Positions 24,482 to 33,623 of a DNA stretch of 50,828 nucleotides are shown in pieces. The translations under genes and the position numbers were made by a program. The stretch spans positions 1 through 50,828 of the forward strand of contig JAFRXI010000040.1 of NCBI GenBank assembly GCA_017437755.1, in the 5' to 3' direction. Below the pieces are notes generated by a model, which saw nothing but the letters and a program-made list of their open reading frames with translations, had not been told where the DNA came from and ran no database searches. Numbering within the stretch: position 1 is the first letter of the stretch; each line of letters begins with the position of its first letter. Source of the stretch: Bacteroidales bacterium. Its GTDB lineage: Bacteria; Bacteroidota; Bacteroidia; Bacteroidales; UBA932.

Positions 24482-25798
24482 ATGAAGAAGTTTTTCGAGA
24501 CAATAAAGAATATATACAAGATCGAGGAGCTCCGCACCAGGATCGGTTACACGATGATACTGGTGCTGATCTACCGTCTGGGGTGCTTCATCGTACTTCC
24601 CGGCGTGGATCCCGGAAGGCTCGCCGACCTGCAGGGCAGCACCCAGGAAGGTCTCGTAGGCCTCCTGAACATGTTCTCGGGCGGTGCTTTCGGTAACGCT
24701 TCGATCTTCGCCCTCGGTGTGATGCCGTACATCTCGGCATCCATCGTGGTGCAGCTCCTCGGCATTTTCGTCCCTTCGTTCCGCAAGATGCAGATGGAGG
24801 GCGAAAGCGGCCGCAGGAAGATGAATCAGATCACGAGGTACCTCACGATCATGATTCTCTGCATCCAGGGTCCCGCCTACGTCACCGGCATGATTCCAAG
24901 GTATGCCGTGTCCGTGGGCTGGAGCAGCTTCGTGTTCAACCTGGTGGCCACCGTCATCCTGATGGCTGGTTCCATGTTCGTCATGTGGCTCGGCGAGAGG
25001 ATTACCGACCGCGGAATCGGCAACGGTATATCCCTCATAATCATGATCGGTATCGTGGCCCGTCTGCCTTACGCACTCGTCGCTGAAATCGGCCAGAAGT
25101 TCACCACCACCAACGGCGGTCCGCTGATCCTCGTTGTGGAGATGCTCATCTGGTTCTTCGTCCTGGTTGCGGCAATCGCCCTCGTCCAGGCCGTGAGGAA
25201 AGTGCCCGTGCAGTATGCCAAGAGGGTTGTTGGCAACCGCCAGTACGGCGGCGTCCGTCAGTACATCCCCCTCAAGATCAATGCGGCCGGCGTCATGCCC
25301 ATCATCTTCGCCCAGGCCCTGATGCTCTTCCCCATCCTGTTCTCGCGCTTTGACGCCACCCGTGGTTTCGCTGCCGCGATGAGCAATTACACCGGAATCT
25401 GGTACAACCTCGTCTTCGGCCTCCTGGTGGTGGTGTTCACCTACTTCTACACCGCCGTTACGGTCAACCCGACCATGATGGCCGACGACATGAAGCGCAA
25501 CGGCGGCTTCATCCCCGGCGTAAAGCCCGGCAAGAAGACCGTCGAGTATCTTGACGACATCATGTCAAGGGTTACCCTGCCCGGTTCAATCTTCCTCGCA
25601 ATCATAGCCATCCTCCCGGCGATAGCCACCAAACTCGGCGTCAACAACCAGTTTGCAAGCTTCTACGGCGGCACTTCGCTGCTCATCACCGTGGGTGTGG
25701 TCCTTGATACTCTCCAGCAGATAGAGAGTTATCTGCTTATGCGTCATTACGACGGACTTATGAAGACCGGCCGCCTTACCGGGCGCTCGGGTATGTAG
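24482..25798 (+). CDS. secY: preprotein translocase subunit SecY
   Basis: The protein is 438 aa with ten predicted membrane segments. Recognised blocks are ELRTRIGYTMILVLIYRLG, PYISASIVVQLL, the cytoplasmic loop with YAKRVVGNRQYGG and the C-terminal MRHYDGLMKTGRLTGR. It forms the protein-conducting channel with SecE and SecG in the inner membrane. Cotranscription with L15 is standard. Confidence 0.98.
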   Translation: MKKFFETIKNIYKIEELRTRIGYTMILVLIYRLGCFIVLPGVDPGRLADLQGSTQEGLVGLLNMFSGGAFGNASIFALGVMPYISASIVVQLLGIFVPSFRKMQMEGESGRRKMNQITRYLTIMILCIQGPAYVTGMIPRYAVSVGWSSFVFNLVATVILMAGSMFVMWLGERITDRGIGNGISLIIMIGIVARLPYALVAEIGQKFTTTNGGPLILVVEMLIWFFVLVAAIALVQAVRKVPVQYAKRVVGNRQYGGVRQYIPLKINAAGVMPIIFAQALMLFPILFSRFDATRGFAAAMSNYTGIWYNLVFGLLVVVFTYFYTAVTVNPTMMADDMKRNGGFIPGVKPGKKTVEYLDDIMSRVTLPGSIFLAIIAILPAIATKLGVNNQFASFYGGTSLLITVGVVLDTLQQIESYLLMRHYDGLMKTGRLTGRSGM

Positions 25799-25823
25799 TT
25801 TTTTGAAATATAGCCACCGACAG

Positions 25824-26603
25824 ATGCTTAGGCCGAAGACCGAAGAGGAGATAGAGCTCCTGAAGATAAACGGAGAGCTGGTGTCAAAGACACTGGCGGA
25901 GGTCGGTAAGGTGGTTGCCCCGGGTGTGACGACTTTCGAGTTGGACAGGGTAGCCGAGACCTTTATCCGTGACCATGGAGCAGTCCCCAGTTTCAAGGGT
26001 TTCGAAGGCTTTCCGTCGGCGCTCTGCCTCTCGGTAAACGATGTCGTCGTCCACGGTTTTCCGTCGGACTACATCCTCAAGGAGGGCGACATCGTTTCCG
26101 TGGACTGCGGAACCTTATACAAGGGCTACAACGGCGACTCCGCCTACACTTTCCCCGTGGGGGAGGTGGATCCTGAGACGCGCCGCCTGCTCGACGTAAC
26201 CAAGGCTTCGCTCTACAAGGGGATAGAGGCCGCCGTGGCGGGAGCCCGGACCGGCGATATCGGACACGCGGTGCAATCGTATGCGGAAGGTGCCGGATTC
26301 TCGGTAGTACGCGAGCTGGAAGGCCACGGAATCGGGAAAGAGATGCACGAAAACCCCGGGATCCCAAACTACGGGCGCCAGGGGCACGGTGCAAGGCTGA
26401 TTCCAGGCATGACCATCTGTATCGAGCCGATGATATGCGCGGGCGGCCGCGGGGTGTATCTTGCAAGAAATGGTTGGGCAGTACACACGGCGGACCACCG
26501 CAATTCGGCTCACTACGAGCTTACGGTTGTTGTCCGGAAGGGCAAGGCGGAACAGCTGTCGACATTCGACTATATCGAGAAAGATGGAACGATTAAATTT
26601 TAA
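25824..26603 (+). CDS. map: type I methionine aminopeptidase
   Basis: The protein is 259 aa from the ATG at 25824 (MLRPKTEEEIELLK). A TTG at 25803 gives seven extra residues and is the less likely start. The pita-bread fold has its metal ligands in place: Asp in VSVDCGT, Asp in GYNGDSAYTF, His in LEGHGIGKEMHE and Glu in CIEPM. The enzyme removes the initiator Met after deformylation. It sits between secY and infA, a common layout. Confidence 0.97.
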   Translation: MLRPKTEEEIELLKINGELVSKTLAEVGKVVAPGVTTFELDRVAETFIRDHGAVPSFKGFEGFPSALCLSVNDVVVHGFPSDYILKEGDIVSVDCGTLYKGYNGDSAYTFPVGEVDPETRRLLDVTKASLYKGIEAAVAGARTGDIGHAVQSYAEGAGFSVVRELEGHGIGKEMHENPGIPNYGRQGHGARLIPGMTICIEPMICAGGRGVYLARNGWAVHTADHRNSAHYELTVVVRKGKAEQLSTFDYIEKDGTIKF

Positions 26604-26615
26604 AGTGGAATTCCA

Positions 26616-26834
26616 ATGTCAAAACAAGTAGCTATCGAGCAGGATGGAAAAGTCATCGAGACCCTACCCAACGCGATGTTCCGCGTGGAGCTGGAGAACG
26701 GTCACGTCCTCCTATGCAACATTTCGGGTAAGATGAGGATGAACTTTATCCATATCCTTCTGGGCGACAGGGTTAAAGTTGAAATCTCACCTTACGATTT
26801 AACCAAAGGCAGAATATCTTTCAGATACAAATAA
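26616..26834 (+). CDS. infA: translation initiation factor IF-1
   Basis: The protein is 72 aa with an S1-type OB fold ([60 protein letters not shown]). IF-1 blocks the A site during initiation. Length and neighbours are as expected. Confidence 0.98.
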   Translation: MSKQVAIEQDGKVIETLPNAMFRVELENGHVLLCNISGKMRMNFIHILLGDRVKVEISPYDLTKGRISFRYK

Positions 26835-26846
26835 AAACAGAGTACA

Positions 26847-26963
26847 ATGAAAGTCAAGACATCCATCAAGAAGCGCAGCGAAGACTGCAAGATCGTCAGG
26901 CGCAAAGGCCGCCTCTACGTGATCTGCAAGAAGAACCCCAAGTTCAAGATGCGTCAGGGATAA
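26847..26963 (+). CDS. rpmJ: 50S ribosomal protein L36
   Basis: The protein is 38 aa, starting at ATG 26847. It has the zinc-binding pattern of the C+ form: Cys14, Cys27 and surrounding basic residues ([20 protein letters not shown]). L36 organises 23S rRNA. It is a very short gene, but its place between infA and rpsM is the standard one. Confidence 0.95.
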   Translation: MKVKTSIKKRSEDCKIVRRKGRLYVICKKNPKFKMRQG

Positions 26964-26998
26964 TCGGTTGTATAACAATTTAAGTTTATAATAGAATT

Positions 26999-27376
26999 AT
27001 GGCAAGAATAGCCGGTGTTGATTTACCCAACAACAAAAGAGGAGAGATAGGCCTGACCTATATCTTCGGGATTGGCCGCAGCTCGGCCCAGAAGATCCTT
27101 GACGAGTGCGGAATTGACCGCGCAATCAAGGTCGGCGACTGGAACGACGAGCAGGTTGCCGCAATCCGTAACCTCATCAACAACGAGTACAAGATCGAGG
27201 GCGAACTCCGCAGCTCCGTCCAGATGGACATCAAGCGTCTCATGGACATCGGTTGCTACCGTGGAATCCGTCACCGTATCGGACTCCCTGTCCGTGGCCA
27301 GTCCACCAAGAACAACGCCCGTACCCGCAAGGGTAAGAAGAAGACCGTTGCCAACAAGAAGAAGGCGACCAAATAA
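26999..27376 (+). CDS. rpsM: 30S ribosomal protein S13
   Basis: The protein is 125 aa ([40 protein letters not shown]). The basic C-terminal tail ([16 protein letters not shown]) reaches to the P-site tRNAs. S13 forms bridges to L5 in the large subunit. Confidence 0.98.
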   Translation: MARIAGVDLPNNKRGEIGLTYIFGIGRSSAQKILDECGIDRAIKVGDWNDEQVAAIRNLINNEYKIEGELRSSVQMDIKRLMDIGCYRGIRHRIGLPVRGQSTKNNARTRKGKKKTVANKKKATK

Positions 27377-27389
27377 AGGAAGATGAATT

Positions 27390-27779
27390 ATGGCAAAGAA
27401 AACAACAACCACCAAGAAGAGAGTTGTCAAGGTTGAGGCTTATGGGCAGGCTCATGTTTCATCGACCTTCAACAACGTCATCGTTTCCCTTACCAACGCC
27501 CAGGGCCAGGTAATAAGCTGGTCTTCGGCAGGAAAGTGCGGATTCAGGGGTTCCAAGAAGAACACCCCGTACGCCGCCCAGATGGCAGCCGAGGACGCCT
27601 CCAAGACGGCGTTCGACGCAGGCCTCCGCAAGGTCAAGTGTTACGTGAAGGGCCCCGGCGCAGGCCGTGAGTCCGCCATCAGGACCATCAACAACGCAGG
27701 CATCACCGTGACCGAGATCATCGACGTCACCCCCATGCCCCACAACGGTTGCAGACCAAAAGGCCGTCGTAAAGTGTGA
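27390..27779 (+). CDS. rpsK: 30S ribosomal protein S11
   Basis: The protein is 129 aa ([33 protein letters not shown] at the C-terminus). S11 lies on the platform of the small subunit by the mRNA exit. The N-terminal Lys/Thr-rich extension is typical of the phylum. Confidence 0.98.
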   Translation: MAKKTTTTKKRVVKVEAYGQAHVSSTFNNVIVSLTNAQGQVISWSSAGKCGFRGSKKNTPYAAQMAAEDASKTAFDAGLRKVKCYVKGPGAGRESAIRTINNAGITVTEIIDVTPMPHNGCRPKGRRKV

Positions 27780-27811
27780 TTTTTATCAAGGATTCATAAA
27801 ACTAGATTACT

Positions 27812-28414
27812 ATGGCAAGATATACTGGTCCTACTACCAAAATCGCCCGCAAGTTCGGTGAGCCGATCTACGGTGCAGACAAGTACTTCGAGAAGAGGAA
27901 CACTCCTCCGGGACAGCACGGTCTCGCTGCGAAGCGCAAGAAACAGAAGGAATACGGCACCCAGCTCAAGGAGAAGCAGAAAGTCAAATACATGTACGGA
28001 GTCCTCGAGCGCCAGTTCCGCAACACTTACGACAAGGCCGCCCGCATGAAGGGTCAGACCGGTGTCAACCTCCTCTTCCTCCTGGAATCGAGGCTCGACA
28101 ACGTCGTTTACCGCATGGGTATCGCCCCCACCAGGGCCGCCGCCCGCCAGATAGTGCTCCATCGTCACATCACCCTCAACGGAGAGATCTGCAACATCCC
28201 TTCCGCACAGGTGAAGCCCGGTGACGCCATCGCCGTCAGGGAGAGGTCAAAGAGCCTCGAGGTCATCCAGAACTCGGTTGCTTCCGCTTCCAAGTATTCC
28301 TGGATCGAGTTCGACACCAAGGCCCTCTCCGGCAAGTTCCTCAATGTCCCCGCCCGCGAGGATATTCCCGAGAACATCAACGAGCAGCTCATAGTCGACC
28401 TGTACTCCAAGTAA
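27812..28414 (+). CDS. rpsD: 30S ribosomal protein S4
   Basis: The protein is 200 aa. The S4 RNA-binding domain is in the middle ([40 protein letters not shown]) and the C-terminus ends [11 protein letters not shown]4 begins assembly of the 16S 5' domain, and in E. coli represses the alpha operon. No cysteine zinc motif is seen at the N-terminus. Confidence 0.98.
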   Translation: MARYTGPTTKIARKFGEPIYGADKYFEKRNTPPGQHGLAAKRKKQKEYGTQLKEKQKVKYMYGVLERQFRNTYDKAARMKGQTGVNLLFLLESRLDNVVYRMGIAPTRAAARQIVLHRHITLNGEICNIPSAQVKPGDAIAVRERSKSLEVIQNSVASASKYSWIEFDTKALSGKFLNVPAREDIPENINEQLIVDLYSK

Positions 28415-28433
28415 AATTTAACACCATAAAATC

Positions 28434-29441
28434 ATGGCAATCTTAGCATTTCAAAAGCCGGACAAGGTGATCATGCTCGAAGGCACCGACACCGTTGGCC
28501 GCTTCGAATTCAGGCCCCTTGAGCCCGGATACGGACAGACCATCGGCAACGCCCTGCGTCGCATCCTCCTCGCGTCCCTCGAAGGTTTTGCCATCTCCTC
28601 GATCAAGGTGAGCGGCGTGGACCAGGAGTTCGCGACCATCCCCGGCGTCATCGAGGGCATGCAGGACATCATCCTCAACCTCAAGCAGGTCCGTTTCAAG
28701 AGGATGGTGGAATCTGTTGACTCAGAGGTGGCAAACATCACTGTAAGCGGCAAACAGGAGTTTACCGCAGAGGATATCTCAAAAGGATTGTCTTCTTTCA
28801 AGGTGTTGAATCCCGAGCAGCACATCTGCTCGCTGGAGCCGTCCGTAAAGATCGAGATCAGCCTCACCATCACCAAGGGCCGCGGCTTTGTTCCTGCCGA
28901 GGAACTCCGGGACGAGAACACACCCATCGGAACCATTCCCGTGGATGCCATCTACACTCCCGTGAAGAAAGTCAACTGGACCGTGGAGAACTGGAGGGTT
29001 GAGCAGAAGACCGACTACGAGAAACTCAACCTCGAGATCGTCACCGACGGGTCCATTTCGCCGAACGCTGCCCTTCAGGACGCCGCTTCCATCCTTATCT
29101 ATCACTTCAAGCTGTTCACCGACGACAAGAAGCTCGCCCTCGAGGCAGCCGTGGAGTCCGACAGCAAAGAGCTGGACGAGGAGAGCCTGCGCATGAGGCA
29201 CCTGCTCCTTACCAAGCTTTCCGACATGGGGCTTTCCGTAAGGGCTTTCAACTGCCTCAAGGCCGCCGACATCGACACTTTCGCCGACCTCGTATCCTAC
29301 TCGAGGGCAGAACTCATGAAGTTCCGCAACTTCGGCCGCAAGTCGCTCAACGAGATCGACCTGCTGGTGGAGAAGATGAAGCTTTCCTTCGGCATGGATG
29401 TTACCAAGTACAATATTGAACCCAAGAAAAAGAACGTTTAG
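28434..29441 (+). CDS. rpoA: DNA-directed RNA polymerase subunit alpha
   Basis: The protein is 335 aa. The N-terminal assembly domain contains [20 protein letters not shown] and [16 protein letters not shown] linker and the C-terminal DNA- and activator-binding domain follow ([40 protein letters not shown]). The length is normal. It is cotranscribed with rpsD and rplQ. Confidence 0.98.
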   Translation: MAILAFQKPDKVIMLEGTDTVGRFEFRPLEPGYGQTIGNALRRILLASLEGFAISSIKVSGVDQEFATIPGVIEGMQDIILNLKQVRFKRMVESVDSEVANITVSGKQEFTAEDISKGLSSFKVLNPEQHICSLEPSVKIEISLTITKGRGFVPAEELRDENTPIGTIPVDAIYTPVKKVNWTVENWRVEQKTDYEKLNLEIVTDGSISPNAALQDAASILIYHFKLFTDDKKLALEAAVESDSKELDEESLRMRHLLLTKLSDMGLSVRAFNCLKAADIDTFADLVSYSRAELMKFRNFGRKSLNEIDLLVEKMKLSFGMDVTKYNIEPKKKNV

Positions 29442-29443
29442 AC

Positions 29444-29926
29444 ATGAGACACAATAGAAAAGTCAATCATCTCGGACGTAAGAGCGCCCACCGCAAGGCT
29501 CTCCTTGCCAACATGGCTTCCTCCCTCATCCTCCACAAGAGGATTGAGACCACGGTTGCAAAGGCAAAGGCCCTCAAGCCTTACGTTGAGCCCCTCATCA
29601 CCAAGTCAAAGGACGACAGCACCCACTCCCGCCGCGTTGTCTTCAGCTACCTGAAGGACAAGGAGGCGACTGCCGAACTCTTCCGCGCCATCGCACCCAA
29701 GATCGCAGACCGTCCCGGCGGATACCTCCGTATCCTCCACATCGGTTTCCGCGCCGGTGACGCCACCGAGATGGCTCTCGTGGAGTTTGTAGACTTCAAC
29801 GAAGCTGCCCTCGCCGGTTCCACCAAGAAGGAGGAGAAGAAGGCCACCCGCCGTTCCCGCGCAAAGAAGGCCGAGGCCGCTCCGGCAGAGGCTGCTCCCG
29901 CAGAGGAAGCTCCTGCTGCAGAGTAG
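29444..29926 (+). CDS. rplQ: 50S ribosomal protein L17
   Basis: The protein is 160 aa. The conserved core ([40 protein letters not shown]) is followed by a C-terminal tail of about 30 residues rich in Lys, Ala, Glu and Pro, common in Bacteroidota but absent from E. coli L17. It is the last gene of the operon, 2 nt after rpoA, and is followed by a strong terminator. Confidence 0.98.
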   Translation: MRHNRKVNHLGRKSAHRKALLANMASSLILHKRIETTVAKAKALKPYVEPLITKSKDDSTHSRRVVFSYLKDKEATAELFRAIAPKIADRPGGYLRILHIGFRAGDATEMALVEFVDFNEAALAGSTKKEEKKATRRSRAKKAEAAPAEAAPAEEAPAAE

Positions 29927-29950
29927 TTTACCCCATACGGTAAAAAGAAA

Positions 29951-29988
29951 GGGACCGCACCGGAACTCTCCGGTGCGGCCCTTTTTTC
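29951..29988 (+). terminator. rho-independent terminator of the ribosomal operon
   Basis: A 14-nt left arm (29951-29964) pairs with 29969-29981 around a 4-nt loop, with core ACCGCACCGGA/TCCGGTGCGG. It is followed by six Ts. Confidence 0.92.
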
Positions 29989-30050
29989 CTACGTCTGTCC
30001 GGCGCATGGGTTTGCACGAAAAGCGCCAAAACCCGCCCCGCCAGTGTGGG

Positions 30051-30545
30051 TTACAGCAGTTTTAAGGCAATTGCGGCGCACGCCTCGGCGTCGGTCAGGG
30101 CGTGATGATGCCGGGTCAGGTCATAACCGCATGCTGCGGATACTGTCTGGAGCTGATGGTTGGGAAGCCGATATCCGAAATGCCGGCGCGAGGCCCGTAG
30201 GGTGTCGAGGAAGACATAATCGGGATAGTCCATCCTGTAAACCCTGAAGACGGATTTAAGGCAGCCTTCGTCAAAGCGGGCGTTGTGGGCCACCAGGGGG
30301 AGCCCCTCCACCAGTGGTGCGATTCGGGCCCAGACTTCCGGGAACAGCGGGGCTCCGTCGGTATCTTCCTCGCACAGTCCGTGCACCTGCTGGCAGAACC
30401 ACTGATAGTATTCCGGCTCCGGGTGTATGAGACTGTAGAACCGGTCGGCTATGACCCCTCCGCGTACAACCACCACCCCCACGCTGCACACGCTGGAGGG
30501 GCATTCGTTTGCCGTTTCAAAGTCGATAGCTGCAAAATCGGTCAT
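30051..30545 (-). CDS. DEDDh 3'-5' exonuclease (DnaQ-like)
   Basis: The protein is 164 aa, a single exonuclease domain. ExoI has Asp8 and Glu10 (AAIDFETAN), ExoII has HNARFDEGCL and ExoIII has HHALTDAEA, so all four acidic metal ligands and the general-base His are present. It is similar to DNA polymerase III epsilon but short, and lacks the polymerase-binding tail. Such stand-alone proteins trim DNA or RNA ends; the precise role is unknown. It ends about 62 nt from the ribosomal terminator on the opposite strand and starts 6 nt after the NfnB-like gene. Confidence 0.88.
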   Translation of the reverse strand: MTDFAAIDFETANECPSSVCSVGVVVVRGGVIADRFYSLIHPEPEYYQWFCQQVHGLCEEDTDGAPLFPEVWARIAPLVEGLPLVAHNARFDEGCLKSVFRVYRMDYPDYVFLDTLRASRRHFGYRLPNHQLQTVSAACGYDLTRHHHALTDAEACAAIALKLL

Positions 30546-30551
30546 GACCCT

Positions 30552-31940
30552 CTAACCCCTGATGTACCTGTCGATTGCGGCTGCGGCGCGGCGGCCGGCA
30601 CCCATCGCCAGGATTACGGTGGCGGCGCCGCTGACGGCATCGCCTCCGGCGAAGATTCCCTTGCGCGTGGTGGCGCCGTCGGGATCGGCGGTGATTCCGC
30701 CCCTGCGGCCGGTTTCAAGTCCGGCCGTGGTCTTTGCGATGAGGGGATTGGGCGATGTTCCCAGGGCCATTATCACGGTCTCGGTGGGAATCTCGAATTC
30801 GCTGCCCGGAACGGGGACGGGGGAGCGGCGGCCGCTCTCGTCGGGCTCGCCCAGTTCCATCCTTATGCAGCGCAGGGCACGGACCCAGCCCTTTTCGTCG
30901 CCGAGGATCTCCACCGGATTGGTAAGCATGTCAAACACAATGCCTTCCTCCACGGCATGATGCACCTCCTCGCGGCGCGCCGGCAGCTCCGCCTCGGTCC
31001 TGCGGTATACTATATGGACCTCGGCACCAAGTCTGAGGGCCGTCCTGGCGGCATCCATGGCTACGTTTCCTCCTCCAACCACGCAAACCTTCCTTCCGGC
31101 ATGGATGGGGGTGAGGTAATCGGGCCGGAAAGCCTTCATCAGGTTGTTCCTGGTGAGGAATTCGTTGGCCGAGAACACCCCGTTGAGGTTCTCTCCGGGA
31201 ATGCCCATGAACTTGGGCAGTCCTGCTCCGGTTCCCACGAACACGGCCTCAAAGCCCTCCTCGTCCATGAGGGAATCGATGCTGACGGTCCTTCCCACGA
31301 TCACGTTGGTCTCGAACCTGACACCCAGGTCCGCCACGGCGCCTATCTCGTGCCTGAGCACGCTGTCTTTGGGAAGACGGAATTCGGGGATTCCGTATTC
31401 CAGCACGCCGCCGGCCTTGTGAAGGGCCTCGAATACCGTGACGTCGTAGCCCATTTTTGCCAGGTCGCCCGCGCAGGCGAGCCCTGCAGGACCGCTGCCT
31501 ATGACCGCCACCTTATGTCCGTTTGCCGGGGCGACCTCGGGGGCGGGGGCCTTGTCGGGATGCTCGCGGGTCCAGTCGGCGACGAACCTTTCCAGTTTTC
31601 CGATAGCCACAGGCTCAAACCTGACGCCCATTATGCAGCTGCCTTCGCACTGGGTTTCCTGCGGGCAGACCCTGCCGCATACCGCGGGCAGGGAGCTGTC
31701 GCGGGCTATCACCGAGGCGGCGCCGGGGAAATCGCCCTGCGCCACACGGGCGATGAATCCGGGGATGTCGATCCCCACCGGGCAAGCGCCCACGCAGCGT
31801 GGATTCTTGCAATGCAGGCACCTGGAGGCCTCCAGGGTGGCTTCAGCCTCGTTGTAACCGAAACAGACTTCGTCAAAATTGGTTGCCCGGACCTTCGGGT
31901 CCTGTTCCCTGACGGGAACGCGCGGGATTCTCTCTGCCAT
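30552..31940 (-). CDS. nfnB: NADPH-dependent glutamate synthase small-chain-like / NfnB subunit
   Basis: The protein is 462 aa. The N-terminal iron-sulfur domain has CLHCKNPRCVGACPVG and a second set (CGRVCPQETQCEGSC). FAD binding is at VIGSGPAGLACAGDL and NADPH binding at VVGGGNVAMDAARTALRLGA. Without the large glutamate synthase subunit nearby, and paired with an NfnA-like gene, it is more likely part of NfnAB (NADH-dependent ferredoxin:NADP+ oxidoreductase, electron-bifurcating) or a sulfide dehydrogenase-like pair. It is 2 nt downstream of nfnA. The pairing is certain; the reaction is inferred. Confidence 0.88.
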   Translation of the reverse strand: MAERIPRVPVREQDPKVRATNFDEVCFGYNEAEATLEASRCLHCKNPRCVGACPVGIDIPGFIARVAQGDFPGAASVIARDSSLPAVCGRVCPQETQCEGSCIMGVRFEPVAIGKLERFVADWTREHPDKAPAPEVAPANGHKVAVIGSGPAGLACAGDLAKMGYDVTVFEALHKAGGVLEYGIPEFRLPKDSVLRHEIGAVADLGVRFETNVIVGRTVSIDSLMDEEGFEAVFVGTGAGLPKFMGIPGENLNGVFSANEFLTRNNLMKAFRPDYLTPIHAGRKVCVVGGGNVAMDAARTALRLGAEVHIVYRRTEAELPARREEVHHAVEEGIVFDMLTNPVEILGDEKGWVRALRCIRMELGEPDESGRRSPVPVPGSEFEIPTETVIMALGTSPNPLIAKTTAGLETGRRGGITADPDGATTRKGIFAGGDAVSGAATVILAMGAGRRAAAAIDRYIRG

Positions 31941-31942
31941 GA

Positions 31943-32788
31943 TTATGCCCTCCCTTGATTTTCAATTGCCTGCCTTTCTTCCGTCCTGTACTGGCCCTGC
32001 CGGCGCATGGCCTCGTCAAAGTCTACCTCGTAGCCGTCGAACTCGGGTCCGTCCACACAGGCGAACCTGGTCTTTCCGCCTACGCTCACGCGGCATGCTC
32101 CGCACATTCCGGTGCCGTCCACCATCAGGGTGTTGAGGCTCACCGTTACCGGAAGGCCCAGCTTGCGGCAGGTGAGGGTTGTGAATTTCATCATTATCAT
32201 GGGGCCGATAGCCACGGCGCGGGTGTATTTCCGGCCTTCAGCCACCAGTTTTTCCAGCAGTGCCGTCACCATTCCGTGGAAGCCCTCGCTTCCGTCGTCG
32301 GTACAGATATGGAGGGCGCTGCAGACCGAAGCCATCTCCTCCTTGTAAATGAGCAGGTCGCCGGTCTTGGCGCCGATGATCACGTCAACGGCAACGCCCC
32401 GCTCGTGCAGCCATTTGGCCTGGGGATATACCGGAGCGGTGCCCACGCCGCCGGCGATGAAGATGAAGTGTTCCTTACGGAGTTCCTCAAGCGGCATCTC
32501 CATGAAGTCCGAAGCCTTTCCAAGGGGGCCGACCACACCGGCGAAGGAGTCTCCGCATTCCATGGCCACAATGTTGCAGCTGGAAACGCCTATCTTCTGG
32601 GTAACGATTGTCACCGTGCCTTTTTCGGGGTCATAGTCGCTGATAGTGAGCGGGATACGTTCGCCCTTGGAATCCGTCAGGACAATCAGGAACTGCCCCG
32701 GCGCCGCGGCTTTTGCCAGCCTTGGAGCCTCCACCACCATACGGCAGACGGTGGGGTTGAGCATTTCTTTTTTGATAATCTTGTACAT
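31943..32788 (-). CDS. nfnA: ferredoxin-NADP reductase-like / NfnA subunit
   Basis: The protein is 281 aa. An FAD-binding beta barrel at the N-terminus is followed by a nucleotide-binding domain (HFIFIAGGVGTAPVYPQAKW) and a C-terminal 2Fe-2S cluster region with Cys residues in GMCGACRVSV and TRFACVDGPEFDG. The family covers dihydroorotate dehydrogenase electron-transfer subunits, sulfide dehydrogenase and NfnA. Adjacency to the NfnB-like gene supports NfnA. It is first in the operon nfnA-nfnB-exonuclease and has an exact -7 element upstream. Confidence 0.87.
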   Translation of the reverse strand: MYKIIKKEMLNPTVCRMVVEAPRLAKAAAPGQFLIVLTDSKGERIPLTISDYDPEKGTVTIVTQKIGVSSCNIVAMECGDSFAGVVGPLGKASDFMEMPLEELRKEHFIFIAGGVGTAPVYPQAKWLHERGVAVDVIIGAKTGDLLIYKEEMASVCSALHICTDDGSEGFHGMVTALLEKLVAEGRKYTRAVAIGPMIMMKFTTLTCRKLGLPVTVSLNTLMVDGTGMCGACRVSVGGKTRFACVDGPEFDGYEVDFDEAMRRQGQYRTEERQAIENQGRA

Positions 32789-32817
32789 AGGTTACAGCAT
32801 TTTCTACCAAATCGGTT

Positions 32818-32825
32818 CAAAGATA
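32818..32825 (-). promoter_or_regulatory. -7 element for the nfnAB operon
   Basis: The minus strand reads TATCTTTG, 29 nt before the nfnA ATG at 32788. It directly adjoins the remnant of a sigma factor gene on the other strand. Confidence 0.6.
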
Positions 32826-32836
32826 GGCATTTTTTT

Positions 32837-32986
32837 CTTCCCGCCAACCAGAAGGCGGCTTTCGAGATGAGCCGGTATCAGGAAAAGACATACGGGGAGA
32901 TTTCGTCCGAACTCGGCATTTCAAAGAAAACGGTCCAGTACCATATTTCAAGGGTGCTGGAAAAACTTCGCAAATTATTGAAATAA
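32837..32986 (+). pseudogene. remnant of an ECF sigma factor (region 4 only)
   Basis: An open frame of about 49 codons to the TAA at 32984 encodes LPANQKAAFEMSRYQEKTYG, then EISSELGISKKTVQYHISRV and a Lys/Leu-rich end. This is the helix-turn-helix of sigma-70 region 4 as in FecI-like ECF factors. No start codon, region 2 or 5' part exists; upstream sequence is the promoter and 5' end of the nfnA gene on the other strand. It points towards the fecR gene, so it may be what remains of the original sigma partner. Confidence 0.75.
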
Positions 32987-32991
32987 CCGCC

Positions 32992-33537
32992 TCACCGGGA
33001 GAGGTCGGGCGGCAGGGCGGAGCGGATGTCGGAAAGGGCGAGTTCGAGGTGCTTTTCCACAGTGCGTACCGAAAGGTCCAGGCGGGCGGCGATGTCGGCA
33101 TTGCAAAGATGTCCTTTCCGGCTCATATTATAAATAAGGTTCCGGCGTGGGGGCAGTGTTGAAATGATCCTTTCCACGAGTTCACCAAGCTGGCTGGCCG
33201 ATACCGAGGCGTCGGCCCCGGGGGAGGCGTCGGGCATGTCCGCCGAGATGGCCTCACTGCGGCGAGAGAACGAATCCCGATGATGGCAGAAAACCTCGTT
33301 TCTGACAGCCACCAGGAGGTAATTCTTGAGGCTTTTGTTTTCGTCCAGCCTTTTCCTGCCTGTCCAGAGCTTCATGAATACATTCTGGACCACATCCTCG
33401 GCGGCGGCCTGGTCCTTCAGCAGAGAGGCGGCAAACCACAGGAAAGAGGGGGCATAAGAATTGAACAGGGCCTTGAAAGCGTCCCTGTCTCCAGCCTTGA
33501 GGCTCCGGGTGAGCATCCTTTCCTGTATTGCGTCCAT
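32992..33537 (-). CDS. ECF-type RNA polymerase sigma factor
   Basis: The protein is 181 aa from ATG 33537. Region 2 is present (AFKALFNSYAPSFLWFAASL, AAEDVVQNVFMKLW) and so is region 4 (LPPRRNLIYNMSRKGHLCNA, IAARLDLSVRTVEKHLELAL). It belongs to the FecI-like group that pairs with FecR anti-sigma factors and SusC proteins carrying an STN domain. It is transcribed away from fecR, unlike the usual sigma-fecR order. A TTG at 33549 and an ATG at 33516 are alternative starts. It is expected to activate the susCD locus when released by FecR. Confidence 0.9.
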   Translation of the reverse strand: MDAIQERMLTRSLKAGDRDAFKALFNSYAPSFLWFAASLLKDQAAAEDVVQNVFMKLWTGRKRLDENKSLKNYLLVAVRNEVFCHHRDSFSRRSEAISADMPDASPGADASVSASQLGELVERIISTLPPRRNLIYNMSRKGHLCNADIAARLDLSVRTVEKHLELALSDIRSALPPDLSR

Positions 33538-33546
33538 ATCTGCATC

Positions 33547-33554
33547 CAAATATA
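33547..33554 (-). promoter_or_regulatory. -7-like element for the ECF sigma gene
   Basis: The minus strand reads TATATTTG only 10 nt before ATG 33537. The transcript would have almost no leader, which fits the later ATG 33516 better if this promoter is used. Confidence 0.4.
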
Positions 33555-33623
33555 TGAATTATTTGGTTATCCGGTTACGTAATCGCAGACTTTGATGCAT
33601 ACTATTAATACAAGAAAGAAAGG

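Noticed and set aside
30285-31958. Long open frame (557 aa) on the plus strand opposite the nfnB and exonuclease genes
   Set aside because: The minus strand holds clear Fe-S, FAD and NADPH motifs and an exonuclease. The plus-strand protein has low-complexity composition and no domain; it is a shadow of GC-rich codons.
31955-32836. Long plus-strand frame preceding the sigma region 4 remnant
   Set aside because: It is antisense to nfnA and shows no sigma factor region 2; only the last 49 codons resemble a real protein.
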